From Mesorhizobium sp. (GTDB lineage Bacteria > Pseudomonadota > Alphaproteobacteria > Rhizobiales > Rhizobiaceae): DNA of 64,000 nucleotides. This document shows, one piece after another, positions 44,056-53,015 of the stretch. The first letter of the stretch is position 1; each line of letters starts with the position of its first letter. Location: contig NZ_JANJTZ010000028.1 in NCBI RefSeq assembly GCF_024710845.1, positions 62,001 to 126,000 of the forward strand, read 5' to 3'. The translations under genes were made by a program, and so were the position numbers. Below the pieces are notes generated by a model. The model searched no databases. It worked only from the letters and a program-made list of their open reading frames with translations, and was not told the DNA's origin.

Positions 44056-44718
44056 CTAGAGCATCTGAACGGCTCCACGGTGAGTGTCGGCGCAAACGCG
44101 CAGGATGGTCGTGGCGCCCCGCACGAGATCGTCCCGCGACATCGAAAACAGGCGGCGCGCCCGCGCCGGGTCGATCCGGCCGAGCTGCTCGTCCAGGAAC
44201 GGCACATGGACGAAGCCGGACATCGCCGGGCCGAACCGTTCGAGCGTGCCCGACCGCGACAGGTAGAACAGATGGTTGCACAGATAGGCGCCGGCATTGG
44301 CCGAGCGCTGAACCGGCAGACCTTCGGCCGCAAGTGCGGCGGCGATATGATCCAGCGGCAATGCGGACCGCAGCGTCGCGGGGCCGGCACAGATGCGCGC
44401 CTGTTCGGGAAGCAGGCCGGCCGCGTCCACCGCGACCGTCGAGGATCGGTTGCGGCCCGTGGATTCGAGCCGGAATCCGCGCGCGGTGTCGGCGAGACCG
44501 AAATGCACGGCGATGTCAGGGCGGAAGTCGCGAGCGAACTCGCTCAGAAGCTGCGGTGCGCGCGCATACTCGACCGGCAGGACCAATGTCCGCAGATCGA
44601 CGTCCTCGCCGAGATCGGGCCGCGCCTGCGCGAGCAGGCCCATCAGCACCTCGGTCGGATTAACCGGCGCGCGCGGGAAAGCCGAGAAACCGGTCGCAAG
44701 AATGCGAAGCTGCGTCAT
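44056..44718 (-). CDS. pcp: Pyroglutamyl-peptidase I family (peptidase C15)
   Basis: 220 residues. Begins LRILATGFSAFPRAPVNPTE, matching the conserved N-terminus of Pcp (TGF.PF...NP). Further family marks are HFGLADTARGFRLEST and the catalytic cysteine in NAGAYLCNHLFYL, followed by a histidine in FVHVPFL. Removes N-terminal pyroglutamate from peptides in the cytoplasm. Its ATG lies inside the upstream sulfotransferase-like gene, giving a 59-bp overlap in a different frame. Confidence 0.85.
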   Translation of the reverse strand: MTQLRILATGFSAFPRAPVNPTEVLMGLLAQARPDLGEDVDLRTLVLPVEYARAPQLLSEFARDFRPDIAVHFGLADTARGFRLESTGRNRSSTVAVDAAGLLPEQARICAGPATLRSALPLDHIAAALAAEGLPVQRSANAGAYLCNHLFYLSRSGTLERFGPAMSGFVHVPFLDEQLGRIDPARARRLFSMSRDDLVRGATTILRVCADTHRGAVQML

Positions 44719-45817
44719 CCCGCCCTGCCCATGGGTTTGCCTTGAGGTAGCGTTCGAACATGATGCTGGCGAGACGACCTGCAATCGCTGCGTTGCGGCG
44801 CGAGACGAGATCGGGATCGGCACGACGGCGGGCCGCTTCGCCCGCGACGGCGTCTTCGGCGTCCTCCAGCGAAACGATCCGCCGCGGCCTGAAATAGTCT
44901 TCGGAAAGGCCGTGCTCCCGGCAGAACGCGCGGTTCGCCTCCCAGTAGCGGGTGTCGACGTAGTCCCTGAGCATGTCCAGCAACTCGTCCCCCTCGGGCC
45001 TTGGCGAAAGCGGCGGAGTGTCCACGCCTCGTTCGAAGAACGCGTTGTGCTCGTGCGGACCCGGAACAGGCAGCCCAAGCCGAATCGCAAGATGCACCGC
45101 TTCGATCAGGTCGGGATCGTACTGCGTGTTGACCACCGTTTCCGCCGTCGCCGGCAGAGGCGCCGAAGCATGGCCGCATCGGCGGTAGAAGTCGGCGAGG
45201 AGAGAGAATTCATAGCCCTCGCGCGGGATGAACCCGGCGGATACCGTCGCGTCGAAGGGAGCCAGCAAGCGAGCGATATCCTGGTATCCCGCGTGCCAAT
45301 CGAGGATGACGTTGTCCGCCAGCTGACGGGCCGAGGCCATGTCCGTCTTCATTGCCGCGACGAAATGGCCCTCGAGGCCCGTGAAATGCGGAGGTTCGAG
45401 ACCCGCCGCCTGCAGGATGCCGCGCACCTCGGCCGACCGCTCGGGCGACCGGAACAGCCATTGGCTGTAGGCAGACTGAATGAAGCCCGACTGACGTCGC
45501 GAGTAGCCGACGACGATCACTTCATCAACCAGCGGACGCAGGAGGCGGACGAAGTTTCGCAAGGCCTGCCGGCGCTGGAACAGCACCTCGTAGCTGAGGA
45601 CCGCCACCCCGCCGTCCGCGAGCAGGGCGGAAGCGGATTCGAGGAGCTGCGGCGGCGCATCCGGTACGCTCTCGTCCGCATCGAACTGACGGATCATCGC
45701 TTTGGTCAGCTCGATCGAACGGCCGTCGAACAGGGATCCGCGGCGGGCCAGTTCCGTCTGGATCGACGTCGACCCGCATTTGCCGGGACCGACATGCACT
45801 ATGAGAGTCTTGGCCAC
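44660..45817 (-). CDS. Sulfotransferase-like P-loop protein
   Basis: 385 residues. The N-terminal PAPS-binding-type loop VHVGPGKCGSTSIQTELAR is followed by VAVLSYEVLF and VIVVGYSRRQSGFIQSAYSQ, which resembles the 3'-phosphate-binding region of sulfotransferases (Arg/Ser). Acceptor unknown; cell-surface polysaccharide is common for such proteins. The C-terminal 19 codons overlap the start of pcp. No capsule genes are nearby. Confidence 0.72.
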   Translation of the reverse strand: MAKTLIVHVGPGKCGSTSIQTELARRGSLFDGRSIELTKAMIRQFDADESVPDAPPQLLESASALLADGGVAVLSYEVLFQRRQALRNFVRLLRPLVDEVIVVGYSRRQSGFIQSAYSQWLFRSPERSAEVRGILQAAGLEPPHFTGLEGHFVAAMKTDMASARQLADNVILDWHAGYQDIARLLAPFDATVSAGFIPREGYEFSLLADFYRRCGHASAPLPATAETVVNTQYDPDLIEAVHLAIRLGLPVPGPHEHNAFFERGVDTPPLSPRPEGDELLDMLRDYVDTRYWEANRAFCREHGLSEDYFRPRRIVSLEDAEDAVAGEAARRRADPDLVSRRNAAIAGRLASIMFERYLKANPWAGRDDAASHSCDRFLGFPARAG

Positions 45818-45980
45818 GCATCGTCCTCTGCAATTGCGGCACGCCGGGCCGCATCGACGTCCACGCGCCCGACCGGTCGCAGAACGGCACCTGTTCAGGC
45901 TGACCGCGGGTGGCGACCATCTGGTGCCACGTTCTCACCCACGCCTCGTTCCGATACTTCGCAGATGCCGCCCCCGTCGT

Positions 45981-46550
45981 TCAAGATCGGCGCGAATTCC
46001 TCTCCCACCGCGTCAGCGTCACCCCGTTCGACGGATCGATCTCCCGCCGCTCCGCCGGAACGAGGCCGGCGGCGGCCAGCACGGCGCGAGGATGGCCGGC
46101 CGAAAAGCACGGAGTGCCGCCCGGCAGCGCGAAGCCGTCGACCTCGGCAAGCATGAACTCGTCATAGTCGGGCAGAAAATGCTCGAAGACCTGTCTGCCG
46201 CCGGTCACTGCCACCACGCCCTCGGGCACGCCCGTGCGGTCGAGCACGTCCTCGACCGCTATGCCGGCAGGATTGAACAGCGTCGCCAGCGGATCCGCCG
46301 CATCGGTCTCGAAGCGCTCGACCGAACCGGTGAAGACAAGACGGCGGCGGCCGGGATTGGGGTGGCGCCGGTGGCCGAGCCTGCCGACGACGACGATGCT
46401 CGACCGGTCGAGCGCCGTCTGGAAGATCGCCCAGTCGGCATCGTTGCGCAGTGGCGCGGGCATGAATCCTTCGGCGTCGGCGATCATGCCGTCCGCCGAG
46501 ACGATGGCGTGGCCGACCACCCGATAGGTCTTTCCGGAACTGGAGATCAT
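45981..46550 (-). CDS. RibD C-terminal/dihydrofolate-reductase-like protein
   Basis: 189 residues. The opening VVGHAIVSADGMIADAEGFM and IVVVGRLGHRRHPNPGRRRL match the RibD-C/DHFR-like fold that binds NADPH; the later VAVTGGRQVFEHFLPDYDEF is also typical. Probable reductase with unknown substrate. It lies upstream of the AraC gene on the minus strand, but these are separate units or a weak pair (gap of about 125 bp to sulfotransferase downstream). Confidence 0.72.
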   Translation of the reverse strand: MISSSGKTYRVVGHAIVSADGMIADAEGFMPAPLRNDADWAIFQTALDRSSIVVVGRLGHRRHPNPGRRRLVFTGSVERFETDAADPLATLFNPAGIAVEDVLDRTGVPEGVVAVTGGRQVFEHFLPDYDEFMLAEVDGFALPGGTPCFSAGHPRAVLAAAGLVPAERREIDPSNGVTLTRWERNSRRS

Positions 46551-46597
46551 GGCCTCCCTCTAAGGCTCCCGCCGCAAGCCTTCAAGTCGGCGTCTGA

Positions 46598-47473
46598 TCA
46601 CGGCCACGCGGCAAACGAGCCACGGTTGGACTTGCGCTCGATCTCCTGGCGCTGCCGGTTCGGGGAATGTCCGGTGAGGCGTTTGTAGAAGCGGCTGAAA
46701 TAGGCCGGATCGGAAAAGCCGAGCTCCTCGGCGATCTCGGCGATCTGCAGGCTGGAATCGTCGAGCAGCGCATCTGCTTCGTGGACGAACCGGGCATGGA
46801 TCAGCGCCAGAGGCGAGCCGCCGGTCGTGCGGCGCACGGTGGCATTGAGGCGGTCCGGCGTGACGCCGACCTCCTGCGCGTAGCGCGCGATTGTCCAGTG
46901 TTCCCTCAGATGCAGCTCGACCGCGTGCAGGAAGCGCTGCACGATCGTGCGCGGCAGCGGTTTGGTCTCGCGCAGCACCGGGCCGGAGAGACGCCAGGTC
47001 GCGATCAGGAACAGAGCGAGGAGGTGGCGCAGCGATTCCTGCGCGGCGGGGAGTTCGCTCCGCGCCTCTTCGGCGATTGCTTCCAGCGTGTCGGCAAGAC
47101 GGCGCGCCTGGCGGATGTCGAGCCGCGCATGGATCATCGGCTGGCCGAGTGCCGCCCGCATCTGTCCCGCCACCGGCCCGACCGGGATCGCGCCCGCGAG
47201 CGCCACCTCGCTCGCGGCGATCGACGTGCCGCGCGAACCTGCCTCGAGCAGCAGGCGCACATTCGCTCCGGCCGGCAGCCAGAGGAGGCAAGGGGCGGTG
47301 AACGGCACTTCGCCGTCGGGGACCTTCACCCGGCCCCGGCCGGCCTCCAGTACGAAGCCGCGATGACGTGCGTCGCGGAACGTCCATTCGCCGCTGGTCA
47401 GCTCGCCCTTCACGGGAGAGACCTCCGTGTCGGACAGCGGCTGCCGTTCGGCGAAGCGAAAGGATTGCGGCAT
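46598..47473 (-). CDS. AraC-family transcription regulator
   Basis: 291 residues. N-terminal cupin-like effector domain (about 1-150) and C-terminal double helix-turn-helix with WTIARYAQEVGVTPDRLNAT and LQIAEIAEELGFSDPAYFSR followed by FYKRLTGHSPNRQRQE, the AraC signature. The ATG at 47471-47473 starts at the natural domain border (MPQSFRFAERQPL). Divergent from the catabolic ThDP-enzyme gene, which it may control. Effector unknown. Confidence 0.88.
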   Translation of the reverse strand: MPQSFRFAERQPLSDTEVSPVKGELTSGEWTFRDARHRGFVLEAGRGRVKVPDGEVPFTAPCLLWLPAGANVRLLLEAGSRGTSIAASEVALAGAIPVGPVAGQMRAALGQPMIHARLDIRQARRLADTLEAIAEEARSELPAAQESLRHLLALFLIATWRLSGPVLRETKPLPRTIVQRFLHAVELHLREHWTIARYAQEVGVTPDRLNATVRRTTGGSPLALIHARFVHEADALLDDSSLQIAEIAEELGFSDPAYFSRFYKRLTGHSPNRQRQEIERKSNRGSFAAWP

Positions 47474-47652
47474 CGAGCACTGCTCCAGGACTTGTCGGAA
47501 AAGTGCAATAAATGTCAGAAAATGTCTATTCGGCATCGATGGACGAACCCGTATCGTCTGCATGCCGGTGAGAGTGGGAGGAGGTTCCGCTCGCGCTGGA
47601 AAGAGCGACGGACGCGCCGCACGCAATGGCCGCGCCAACGGGAGGAACTTCG

Positions 47653-47748
47653 ATGATTGAACGACGGCAGTTCCTTGCCGCGACGGCTGCCGCCGTCGAA
47701 AGGCCGGACCGTTCGCGGCAACCGGGGCGCGCCCGTCTGCTTGAATAG
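47653..47748 (+). pseudogene. Orphan Tat-signal reading frame of 31 codons
   Basis: Strong site GGAGGAA at 47640-47646, then ATG at 47653 and MIERRQFLAATAAAVERP, which looks like a twin-arginine signal start (R-R-x-F-L). The frame then loses any resemblance to a mature protein and stops at 47746-47748, 11 bp before the ThDP-enzyme gene. Probably the broken front end of a deleted exported protein, or a leader peptide whose translation affects the downstream gene. Confidence 0.5.
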
Positions 47749-47759
47749 CGGAGAGCGTG

Positions 47760-49484
47760 ATGGACACCGTTTCCTCCGACGCCAAACCGACTACCCTGAC
47801 CGCCGGCGGCGCGCTGCTGGCGCGGCTGAAGGCTGTCGGCGTCGATTACATCTTCTGCAATTCCGGCACCGACTTCCCGCCGATCATCGAGGGTCTCGCC
47901 GAGGCGATGGCGAAGGACATCCCGCTGCCGCGCGCGCTGATCATGCCGCATGAATCGGCCGCGATGGGCATGGCGCACGGCTACTACCTCGCCACCGGCC
48001 GCTCGCAGGCGGTGATCGCGCATACCAATGTCGGCCTCGCCAACTGCGCCATCGGCGCGATCAACGCGGCCGTCGAACACATTCCACTCCTCCTCTTCTC
48101 GGGTCGCACTCCGACGACGGAGAAGGACAGGTTGGGCGCGCGCACGGTGCCGATCGGCTGGGGCCAGGAAATGCGCGACCAGACCTCACTCGTGCGCGAA
48201 GCCACGAAATGGGACTACGAGTTGCGCTTCCCCGAACAGGCGCTGGAAATCGCCGACCGCGCCTGGGCGATCGCCAATTCGACGCCGCGCGGGCCGGTCT
48301 ATGTCAGCCTGCCCCGCGAGGTGCTCTGCGAGCCCGCGCCCACCGAAGGGCTCGATGCGCCGCCGCTGATGCAGCCCGCAATCGCTCACGCGGACCCGAA
48401 GCAGATCGCCGCTGTGGCGAAGATCCTGGCGGGAGCCGAAAACCCTGTGATCTTCGCCCAGCATGGGGCTGGCAGCGCCGAAGCATTCGGCGCGCTCTCG
48501 GCGCTGGCGGACGAGTGGGGCATTCCGGTCTGCCAGTACTGGGCGCTGGCGCTTGCCATCCCCACCGACCATCCGATGGCGGCCGAGGCTAATCCCGCGA
48601 CGCTCATCGAGCGCGCCGACGCGATCCTGGTGCTCGATGCGCTGGCTCCCTGGTCGCCGCAGATCCACCGGCCGAAGCCCGGCTGCAGGATCGTCCAGAT
48701 GGGACAGGACCCGCTGTCGAGCCGCACGCCGGTACGCAACTTCCGGTCCGACGTCTCGATCGCCTGCGATGTCGCCGACGGGATCCTGGCCTTGAAGGCC
48801 GAGATGGACCGGCTTCGCCCGGCCGGCGCGCAGGACGTCGCCAGGCGCCGCGATGCGATAGCGGGAGAGAATGCGCAAGCGCGCGGCCGGACGCTCGCCA
48901 CCGCCCAGTCGGGACGCGACGGAATCATGACCAAGGAGTGGGTGAGCCTCTGCCTGTCGCGGGCGCTGGAAGGCCAGGACGCGACGGTGTTGTCCGAACT
49001 CGGCTGCCCGATGGCGCCGATGACGCTCGGCCATCATCGCGCCTGGTACCAGGAGCCACATGCCGGCGGCCTCGGCTGGTCGTTCCCCGCGGCGCTCGGC
49101 ATGCAGCTTGCCGACCGCGACCGTCTGATTGTCGCGACCATGGGCGACGGCTCCTACATGTTCGCCAACCCGGTCGCCTGCCATCAGATCGCCGAGGCGC
49201 TCGAACTGCCGATCCTCGTCATGATCGTCAACAATGCCGAATGGGGCGCGGTGCGCCAGTCGGTGCTGGGCGTCTATCCGGACGGTTATGCGGCGCGCGC
49301 CAACACGATGCCGCTGACCCAGCTTTCGCCCGTTCCCGACTTCACGAAAGTGGCGGAAGCCAGCCGCGCATGGGCGCGCCGGGTCGAGGACGGCGCAACA
49401 CTGCCGGAAGCACTTGCCGAAGCGCTCGATCACATCCGCACGAAGCGCGGTCTCGCGCTGCTCGACATCCGCGTGCGGCCCTGA
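47760..49484 (+). CDS. Thiamine-diphosphate-dependent enzyme (acetolactate synthase/benzoylformate decarboxylase family)
   Basis: 574 residues with the three ThDP-enzyme domains. Catalytic glutamate in MPHESAAMGMAHGYYLA, central domain with PVIFAQHGAGSAEAF, and the cofactor motif GDGSYMFANP closing with IVNNAEWGAVRQ. Members decarboxylate or carboligate 2-keto acids. The neighbours (cupin, SDR, aldehyde dehydrogenase) suggest decarboxylation of an aryl or other keto acid to an aldehyde that is then oxidised; the substrate is inference. The ATG at 47760 is preceded by GAGAG. Confidence 0.87.
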   Translation: MDTVSSDAKPTTLTAGGALLARLKAVGVDYIFCNSGTDFPPIIEGLAEAMAKDIPLPRALIMPHESAAMGMAHGYYLATGRSQAVIAHTNVGLANCAIGAINAAVEHIPLLLFSGRTPTTEKDRLGARTVPIGWGQEMRDQTSLVREATKWDYELRFPEQALEIADRAWAIANSTPRGPVYVSLPREVLCEPAPTEGLDAPPLMQPAIAHADPKQIAAVAKILAGAENPVIFAQHGAGSAEAFGALSALADEWGIPVCQYWALALAIPTDHPMAAEANPATLIERADAILVLDALAPWSPQIHRPKPGCRIVQMGQDPLSSRTPVRNFRSDVSIACDVADGILALKAEMDRLRPAGAQDVARRRDAIAGENAQARGRTLATAQSGRDGIMTKEWVSLCLSRALEGQDATVLSELGCPMAPMTLGHHRAWYQEPHAGGLGWSFPAALGMQLADRDRLIVATMGDGSYMFANPVACHQIAEALELPILVMIVNNAEWGAVRQSVLGVYPDGYAARANTMPLTQLSPVPDFTKVAEASRAWARRVEDGATLPEALAEALDHIRTKRGLALLDIRVRP

Positions 49485-49513
49485 CCGCACGCCGACACAC
49501 TGAGGAGGTACCC

Positions 49514-50047
49514 ATGCCCGAGAAAGCAGTCACGGAATTCTGGCGCGACCTCAAGCCGATCTCGAAGGTCTTCCAGCCGGACGCGCTGCCCGAAGTCTAT
49601 CTGAAGAACGCGCCGACCGACGACGAGCGCTACTATGTCCCCTTCACCGAGACCGTCTCGTCGCGGCCGCTCTGGATTTCGCCCACCCAGAACAAATGGT
49701 GCGACATCCTGATGGCGAAGAAGGCCGGGCTGGTGAACCGGCACTACCATCCGCACGAGGTCTTCGCCTACACGATCTCGGGCAAATGGGGCTATCTGGA
49801 GCACGACTGGACCGCGACGGCCGGCGACTTCGTCTACGAGACGCCGGGCGAAGGCCACACCCTCGTCGCCTATGACAGCGACGAGCCGATGCGGGTGTTC
49901 TTCCAGGTCAAGGGTCCGCTGATCTGGCTGGACGAGAACGGCGAGCCTGACGGCTTCTTCGACGTGCACAACTACATCGCCATGTGCCGCGCGCACTACG
50001 ACAAGGTCGGCATCGGCGCGGACTACGTCAACAAGCTGTTCCGCTGA
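49514..50047 (+). CDS. Cupin protein, 2,4'-dihydroxyacetophenone dioxygenase-like
   Basis: 177 residues. Cupin metal site NRHYHPHEVFAYTISGKWGY with His-x-His and Glu, and second motif with GEGHTLVAYD. The overall frame resembles 2,4'-dihydroxyacetophenone dioxygenase and ChrR-like cupins, which use iron to cleave C-C bonds or act as small isomerases. GAGGAGG precedes the ATG. It follows the ThDP enzyme by 29 bp and is probably co-transcribed. The specific substrate is not established. Confidence 0.75.
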   Translation: MPEKAVTEFWRDLKPISKVFQPDALPEVYLKNAPTDDERYYVPFTETVSSRPLWISPTQNKWCDILMAKKAGLVNRHYHPHEVFAYTISGKWGYLEHDWTATAGDFVYETPGEGHTLVAYDSDEPMRVFFQVKGPLIWLDENGEPDGFFDVHNYIAMCRAHYDKVGIGADYVNKLFR

Positions 50048-50057
50048 AACCACAAGC

Positions 50058-50816
50058 TCAGACGCTCATGCCGCCGTCGACCATCAGCGTGGTGCCGGTG
50101 ACGAAGCTCGAATCGTCGCAGGCAAGGTAGAGCACCGAGCGAGCGATCTCTTCCGCCGAGCCATGCCGGCCGAGCGGGATGAGTTCGTTGAAGAAGGCGG
50201 TGCCGTCGACGCCCAGGGCGTCGCCCAGCCCCTTCTCGACGGCGAGCTGGAAGCCGTTGTCGATCGGACCCGGATGGATCGTGTTGACGCGGATGCCGCG
50301 CGGCGCAAGCTCCTTGGCAAGGCACCGCATCAGCCCGACCTGGGCGTGCTTCGCGGTGATGTAGGCATAGACGCCGGCGTCGCCGCGCATGCCCGCGACG
50401 CTCGACGTGATGACGATCGAGCCGCCATCGCGCATGTGCGGCGAAGCATGTTTCGCCGCGAGATAGGCGCCCTTCACATGCACCGCCATTACACTGTCGA
50501 AGACCTCGTCGGGATAGTCGGCGATCGGCCCCACCGTGCCGAAATTGCCCGCGTTCGAAAACAGCACATCGATGCCGCCGAAGCGCTCGAGCGCGAAGGC
50601 GACGACGCCGGCCACCGCGGCCGAGTCCGTCACGTCGACGACCGCCGCGGCCGCGCGTTCCGGCGGCAGGGTGCGCAGAACGCGATCGAGGCCCAATTCA
50701 TCGCGGTCGACCAGCACCACCGACGCGCCGTGCTCGACGAAGAGCCGCGCGACGGCGGCGCCAAGGCTCCCCGCCCCGCCGGTGACGAGGCAGGTCTTCC
50801 CTTCCAGCTTTCCCAT
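50058..50816 (-). CDS. Short-chain dehydrogenase/reductase
   Basis: 252 residues. Cofactor loop TGGAGSLGAAVARLF, NAG motif in FSNAGNFGTVGP, catalytic serine in IVITSSVAGM and YxxxK in YAYITAKHA, ending with TGTTLMVDGGMSV. An aspartate at the end of the second beta strand (VLVDRD) suggests NAD. Convergent with the cupin gene and followed on its own strand by nothing; it shares strand and an 11-bp gap with the upstream aldehyde dehydrogenase. Probably oxidises an alcohol in the same catabolic module. Confidence 0.9.
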   Translation of the reverse strand: MGKLEGKTCLVTGGAGSLGAAVARLFVEHGASVVLVDRDELGLDRVLRTLPPERAAAAVVDVTDSAAVAGVVAFALERFGGIDVLFSNAGNFGTVGPIADYPDEVFDSVMAVHVKGAYLAAKHASPHMRDGGSIVITSSVAGMRGDAGVYAYITAKHAQVGLMRCLAKELAPRGIRVNTIHPGPIDNGFQLAVEKGLGDALGVDGTAFFNELIPLGRHGSAEEIARSVLYLACDDSSFVTGTTLMVDGGMSV

Positions 50817-50827
50817 CGGCCCCGGCC

Positions 50828-52279
50828 TCAGATCGGATAGTGCAGCGGGCCGTCCTGGATGGTGATCCAGCGCAGATCGGTGAACTCGGCGATGCCCGCC
50901 TTGCCACCGAAACGGCCATAGCCGGAGGCCTTGACGCCGCCGAACGGCATCTGCGCCTCGTCGTGGACTGTCGGCCCGTTGACATGGCAGATGCCCGACT
51001 CGATGCGCCGCGCGACCGACAGCGCCCGGTTGACGTCGCGGCCGAAGACCGCTGCGGAGAGCCCGTACTCGGTGTCGTTGGCGACGCGCACAGCCTCGTC
51101 GACGCTGCCGACGCGCACGATCGTCACAACCGGGCCGAACGATTCCTCGGCGTAGATCCGCATCGCGGGCGTCACCCGGTCGAGCACCGTCGCCTGGATG
51201 ATGGTGCCGTCGATCCCGCCGCCCGCCACGAGCACGGCGCCCTTCGACACCGCATCCTTGATGAGCTGGCCGATACGGCCCGCCGCCGTCGCGTCGACCA
51301 CGCAGCCGAGCGGCGTCTTGCCCTCGGTCGGGTCGCCGGCCTTGAGGCTCTTGGCCTTCGCGGCAAGCGCGGCGACGAATTCGTCGGCGATCTTCTCGTC
51401 GACGACGATGCGCTCGGTCGACATGCAGATCTGGCCCTGGTTCATGAAGGCGCCGAAGGCGGAGGCGGCCACCGCCGCGGGGATGTCGGCATCGTCGAGC
51501 ACCACCAGCGGTGCCTTGCCGCCGAGTTCGAGCAGCGCCGGCTTCAGGTGCCGGCCGGCGATCTCGGCGATGATGCGGCCGACGCGGGTCGAACCGGTGA
51601 AATTGACGCGCCGCACCGCAGGCTGGGAAATCAGGGCCTCGACGATCTCGGCCGCGTCGTCCGGGGCGTTAGAGACGGCGTTGAGCACGCCCTTCGGCAG
51701 GCCCGCCTCGTTCAGCGCGTCGACGATCAGCCGATGCGTCCGGGGGCAGATTTCCGACGTCTTCATGACCACCGTGTTGCCGCAGGCAAGCGGCGTGGCG
51801 AGCGAGCGCACGCCAAGGATGACCGGCGCGTTCCAGGGCGCCATCGACAGCACCACGCCGGCGGGTTGCCTGACCGCCATCGCCAGCGACCCCGGACGGT
51901 TGGACGGGATGACTTCGCCGGTGATTTGGGTCGTCAGCGCCGCCGCCTCCCGCAGCATGTCGGAGGCGAGAAAGACGTTGAAATGCGCCCACCCGGCCGT
52001 CGCGCCGATCTCCGCCGCCATCGCCTCGATGAATTCCGGCTCCTTCGCCGAGAGGATGTCGGCCGCCTTGGACAGGATTCTGCGGCGCTCCCCCGGCGAG
52101 GATCGCGACCATTCGGGAAATGCCGCCGCGGCCGAGTCCACCGCCGCGATGGCGTCGTCGATCGTCGCCGCCGCTGCTTTCGTCGCAACGCTGCCCGACA
52201 TCGGATTGCGCCGTTCGAAGGTCGCGCCGTTGGAGGCCTCCGTCTCCTCGCTTGCGATCATCAGTCCGAGTACGTCCAT
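50828..52279 (-). CDS. Aldehyde dehydrogenase (vanillin/salicylaldehyde-dehydrogenase-like)
   Basis: 483 residues. Catalytic glutamate in LLELGGKAPLVVLDDAD, nucleophile cysteine in MNQGQICMSTERI, and NAD-binding FTGSTRVGRIIAEIAG are intact. The start is uncertain among three close ATGs; 52279 is chosen because GGAG lies five bases before it. Oxidises an aldehyde to the acid, probably the product of the neighbouring ThDP enzyme; aromatic aldehydes are likely by family. Lies between livF and the SDR on one strand. Confidence 0.88.
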   Translation of the reverse strand: MDVLGLMIASEETEASNGATFERRNPMSGSVATKAAAATIDDAIAAVDSAAAAFPEWSRSSPGERRRILSKAADILSAKEPEFIEAMAAEIGATAGWAHFNVFLASDMLREAAALTTQITGEVIPSNRPGSLAMAVRQPAGVVLSMAPWNAPVILGVRSLATPLACGNTVVMKTSEICPRTHRLIVDALNEAGLPKGVLNAVSNAPDDAAEIVEALISQPAVRRVNFTGSTRVGRIIAEIAGRHLKPALLELGGKAPLVVLDDADIPAAVAASAFGAFMNQGQICMSTERIVVDEKIADEFVAALAAKAKSLKAGDPTEGKTPLGCVVDATAAGRIGQLIKDAVSKGAVLVAGGGIDGTIIQATVLDRVTPAMRIYAEESFGPVVTIVRVGSVDEAVRVANDTEYGLSAAVFGRDVNRALSVARRIESGICHVNGPTVHDEAQMPFGGVKASGYGRFGGKAGIAEFTDLRWITIQDGPLHYPI

Positions 52280-52295
52280 CTTCATCTCCATGTAT

Positions 52296-53015
52296 CTAGG
52301 CGTTGGCCGCCGTGCCGAGGAATGCATGCTGGACCGAGGGGTCGTCCGCCAGCTTTGCCGCCGGCCCCTCGCCGACCATGCGTCCCGCTTCGAGAAGGTA
52401 TCCCCTGTGGGCGATCGACAGGCTGATCCGCACATTCTGTTCGACGATCAGCAGGCCGACGCCGGCCTGCCCGACCTTCGCGAGCGACTGGAAGAGCTCT
52501 CCCACCAATACGGGCGCCAGCCCGAGGCTCGGCTCGTCGAGCATGAGCAATTTCGGCGCCGACATCAGCGCCCTGCCGATGGCCACCATCTGCTGCTCGC
52601 CACCCGACATCGTCGACACGGTCTGCCGGCGCCGCTCGGCGAGCCTCGGGAACAGGTCGAGCACCATCGCAAGGTTGGCGGCCTCGCTCTTGCGGGCACG
52701 GCGCGCATAGGCGCCGAGGAACAGGTTCTCGGCAACGGTCAGGTCGGGGAAGACGCCGCGCCCTTCCGGCACCAGCGCGATGCCGCGCTCCAGCACTTCG
52801 TGCGCCGGAAGCCCGGTCACTTCCGCCCCGGCGAACCGGACCGACGTTCCCGCGCGCGGCCGCACCAGGCCGGCGACCGATTTGAGCAGCGTCGACTTGC
52901 CGGCTCCGTTCGCCCCAAGAATGACGACCGTCTCGCCTTCCTTGACATCAAGCGACACGCCATGCAGCGCGACATGCTTGCCGTAGTCGACGGCGAGGTT
53001 GCGGACCTCAAGCAT
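52296..53015 (-). CDS. livF: Branched-chain-type ABC transporter ATPase LivF
   Basis: 239 residues. Walker A LGANGAGKSTLLKSVAGL, signature MSGGEQQMVAIGRALMS, Walker B LLMLDEPSLGLAPVLVGE. Starts 8 bp inside the end of livG. In this context, beside catabolic genes for a likely aromatic or keto substrate, the transporter may import that compound rather than an amino acid. Confidence 0.93.
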   Translation of the reverse strand: MLEVRNLAVDYGKHVALHGVSLDVKEGETVVILGANGAGKSTLLKSVAGLVRPRAGTSVRFAGAEVTGLPAHEVLERGIALVPEGRGVFPDLTVAENLFLGAYARRARKSEAANLAMVLDLFPRLAERRRQTVSTMSGGEQQMVAIGRALMSAPKLLMLDEPSLGLAPVLVGELFQSLAKVGQAGVGLLIVEQNVRISLSIAHRGYLLEAGRMVGEGPAAKLADDPSVQHAFLGTAANA

